DNA from: Solibacillus sp045640265
GTDB taxonomy: Bacteria > Bacillota > Bacilli > Bacillales_A > Planococcaceae
NCBI GenBank assembly: GCA_045640265.1
Contig: JAZUES010000232.1
Location: 1 to 23,500, forward strand
Direction: 5' to 3'
Length of the DNA: 23,500 nucleotides
The notes beneath the pieces were generated by a model. It worked only from the letters and a program-made list of their open reading frames with translations. It made no database searches and had not been told where the DNA came from. The position numbers and the translations under genes are program-made. This document shows, piece after piece, positions 23,171 through 23,500 of the stretch. Every line of letters begins with the position of its first letter. The stretch's first letter is position 1.

Positions 23171-23500
23171 ATGCAAATTGAAATCATTGGCGCCGGTGCC
23201 GTTGGATTATTATTAGCAAGTTTTTATGCGGAAAATGGAGCGGAAGTTCGTCTAATTACAAGGACGAAAAATAAGCAGGAAAAGAACATTCAAATTATGC
23301 GAACAAATATAGATGGTTCTACGCAGCTCTTTCAAGTTGAAGAAGCCTCAAATGTTCGTCAAAATACGGATTTAGTAATCGTTGCTGTAAAGTATGGACA
23401 ATTACATCATGTTTACGAGCAATTAAAGACAATTGATTCTATGATACCGCTTTTATTTGTTCAAAATGGCGTTGCTCATTTCGAAGAAGCAATCCAACTA
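23171..23500 (+). CDS. panE: 2-dehydropantoate 2-reductase (5' part, runs off the window)
   Basis: The first 110 codons of a ketopantoate reductase, which reduces 2-dehydropantoate to pantoate with NADPH in pantothenate synthesis. MQIEIIGAGAVGLLLASFYA holds the Rossmann GxGxxG loop; DLVIVAVKYGQ (about 68-78) and LLFVQNGV (about 95-102) are the next family motifs. GAGG lies 9 nt before ATG 23171. It sits where ylbQ, one of the panE-like genes of B. subtilis, lies. Many genomes have several paralogues, so the exact one is uncertain. Confidence 0.85.
   Translation, partial: MQIEIIGAGAVGLLLASFYAENGAEVRLITRTKNKQEKNIQIMRTNIDGSTQLFQVEEASNVRQNTDLVIVAVKYGQLHHVYEQLKTIDSMIPLLFVQNGVAHFEEAIQL

Overview
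The window is low-GC Firmicutes chromosome. It keeps the gene order of the Bacillus cta-ylb-rpmF region, but with differences that suggest a Planococcaceae relative (Solibacillus or Lysinibacillus type). That genus-level guess is inference from gene content and AT-rich codon use; no rRNA gene or other marker is present. Nothing looks like a phage, plasmid, insertion sequence, CRISPR array, rRNA or tRNA. This is mostly core genome with some lineage-specific genes.

Region 1 (1-7373) is respiratory. A 5'-truncated view of ctaA (heme A synthase) runs leftward. A 961-bp non-coding stretch follows, where ctaB would usually lie. Then come ctaC-ctaD-ctaE-ctaF, the four subunits of a caa3-type cytochrome c oxidase, with cytochrome c fused to subunit II. 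A strong terminator follows ctaF. ctaG and a DUF420 gene (ctaM type), both oxidase assembly factors, have their own promoter. The non-coding stretch holds helically phased ResD-like boxes, nested inverted repeats and several hairpins.

Region 2 (7449-14461) is the more variable part: yugN (minus), a membrane-anchored CAP protein (ylbC), an unusual MurE-like Mur ligase outside any cell-division cluster, ylbF with its Cys-rich tail, a glycerophosphodiesterase-like protein that has lost its metal ligands, ylbG, a small YlbA-like protein (minus), and a membrane-anchored protein with what looks like a degenerate metallopeptidase core plus a stalk-like domain.

Region 3 (14496-19814) is conserved housekeeping: rsmD and coaD (overlapping), a short ylbJ-like gene (minus), ylbL (PDZ-Lon protease), ylbM/tmcAL (minus), then ylbN(yceD)-rpmF behind a perfect consensus sigma-A promoter.

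Region 4 (19944-23500) carries acyl-CoA genes: a crotonase-fold protein resembling ethylmalonyl/methylmalonyl-CoA decarboxylases, an RsfA-type regulator (ylbO position), a free-standing 71-aa biotin carrier, an acyl-CoA carboxylase carboxyltransferase subunit, and the start of a panE/ylbQ-like ketopantoate reductase cut by the window end.

Several starts were moved from the longest open frame to codons with a proper Shine-Dalgarno: ctaD GTG 2763, murE-like GTG 9114, ylbF 10664, GDPD-like 12066, YlbA-like TTG 12993, stalk protein 13046, rpmF 19580, crotonase 19944, rsfA 20809. No clearly novel system was found. The best leads are the pseudoenzyme-like GDPD, the degenerate peptidase-like protein, the orphan MurE paralogue and the structured ctaA-ctaC gap.
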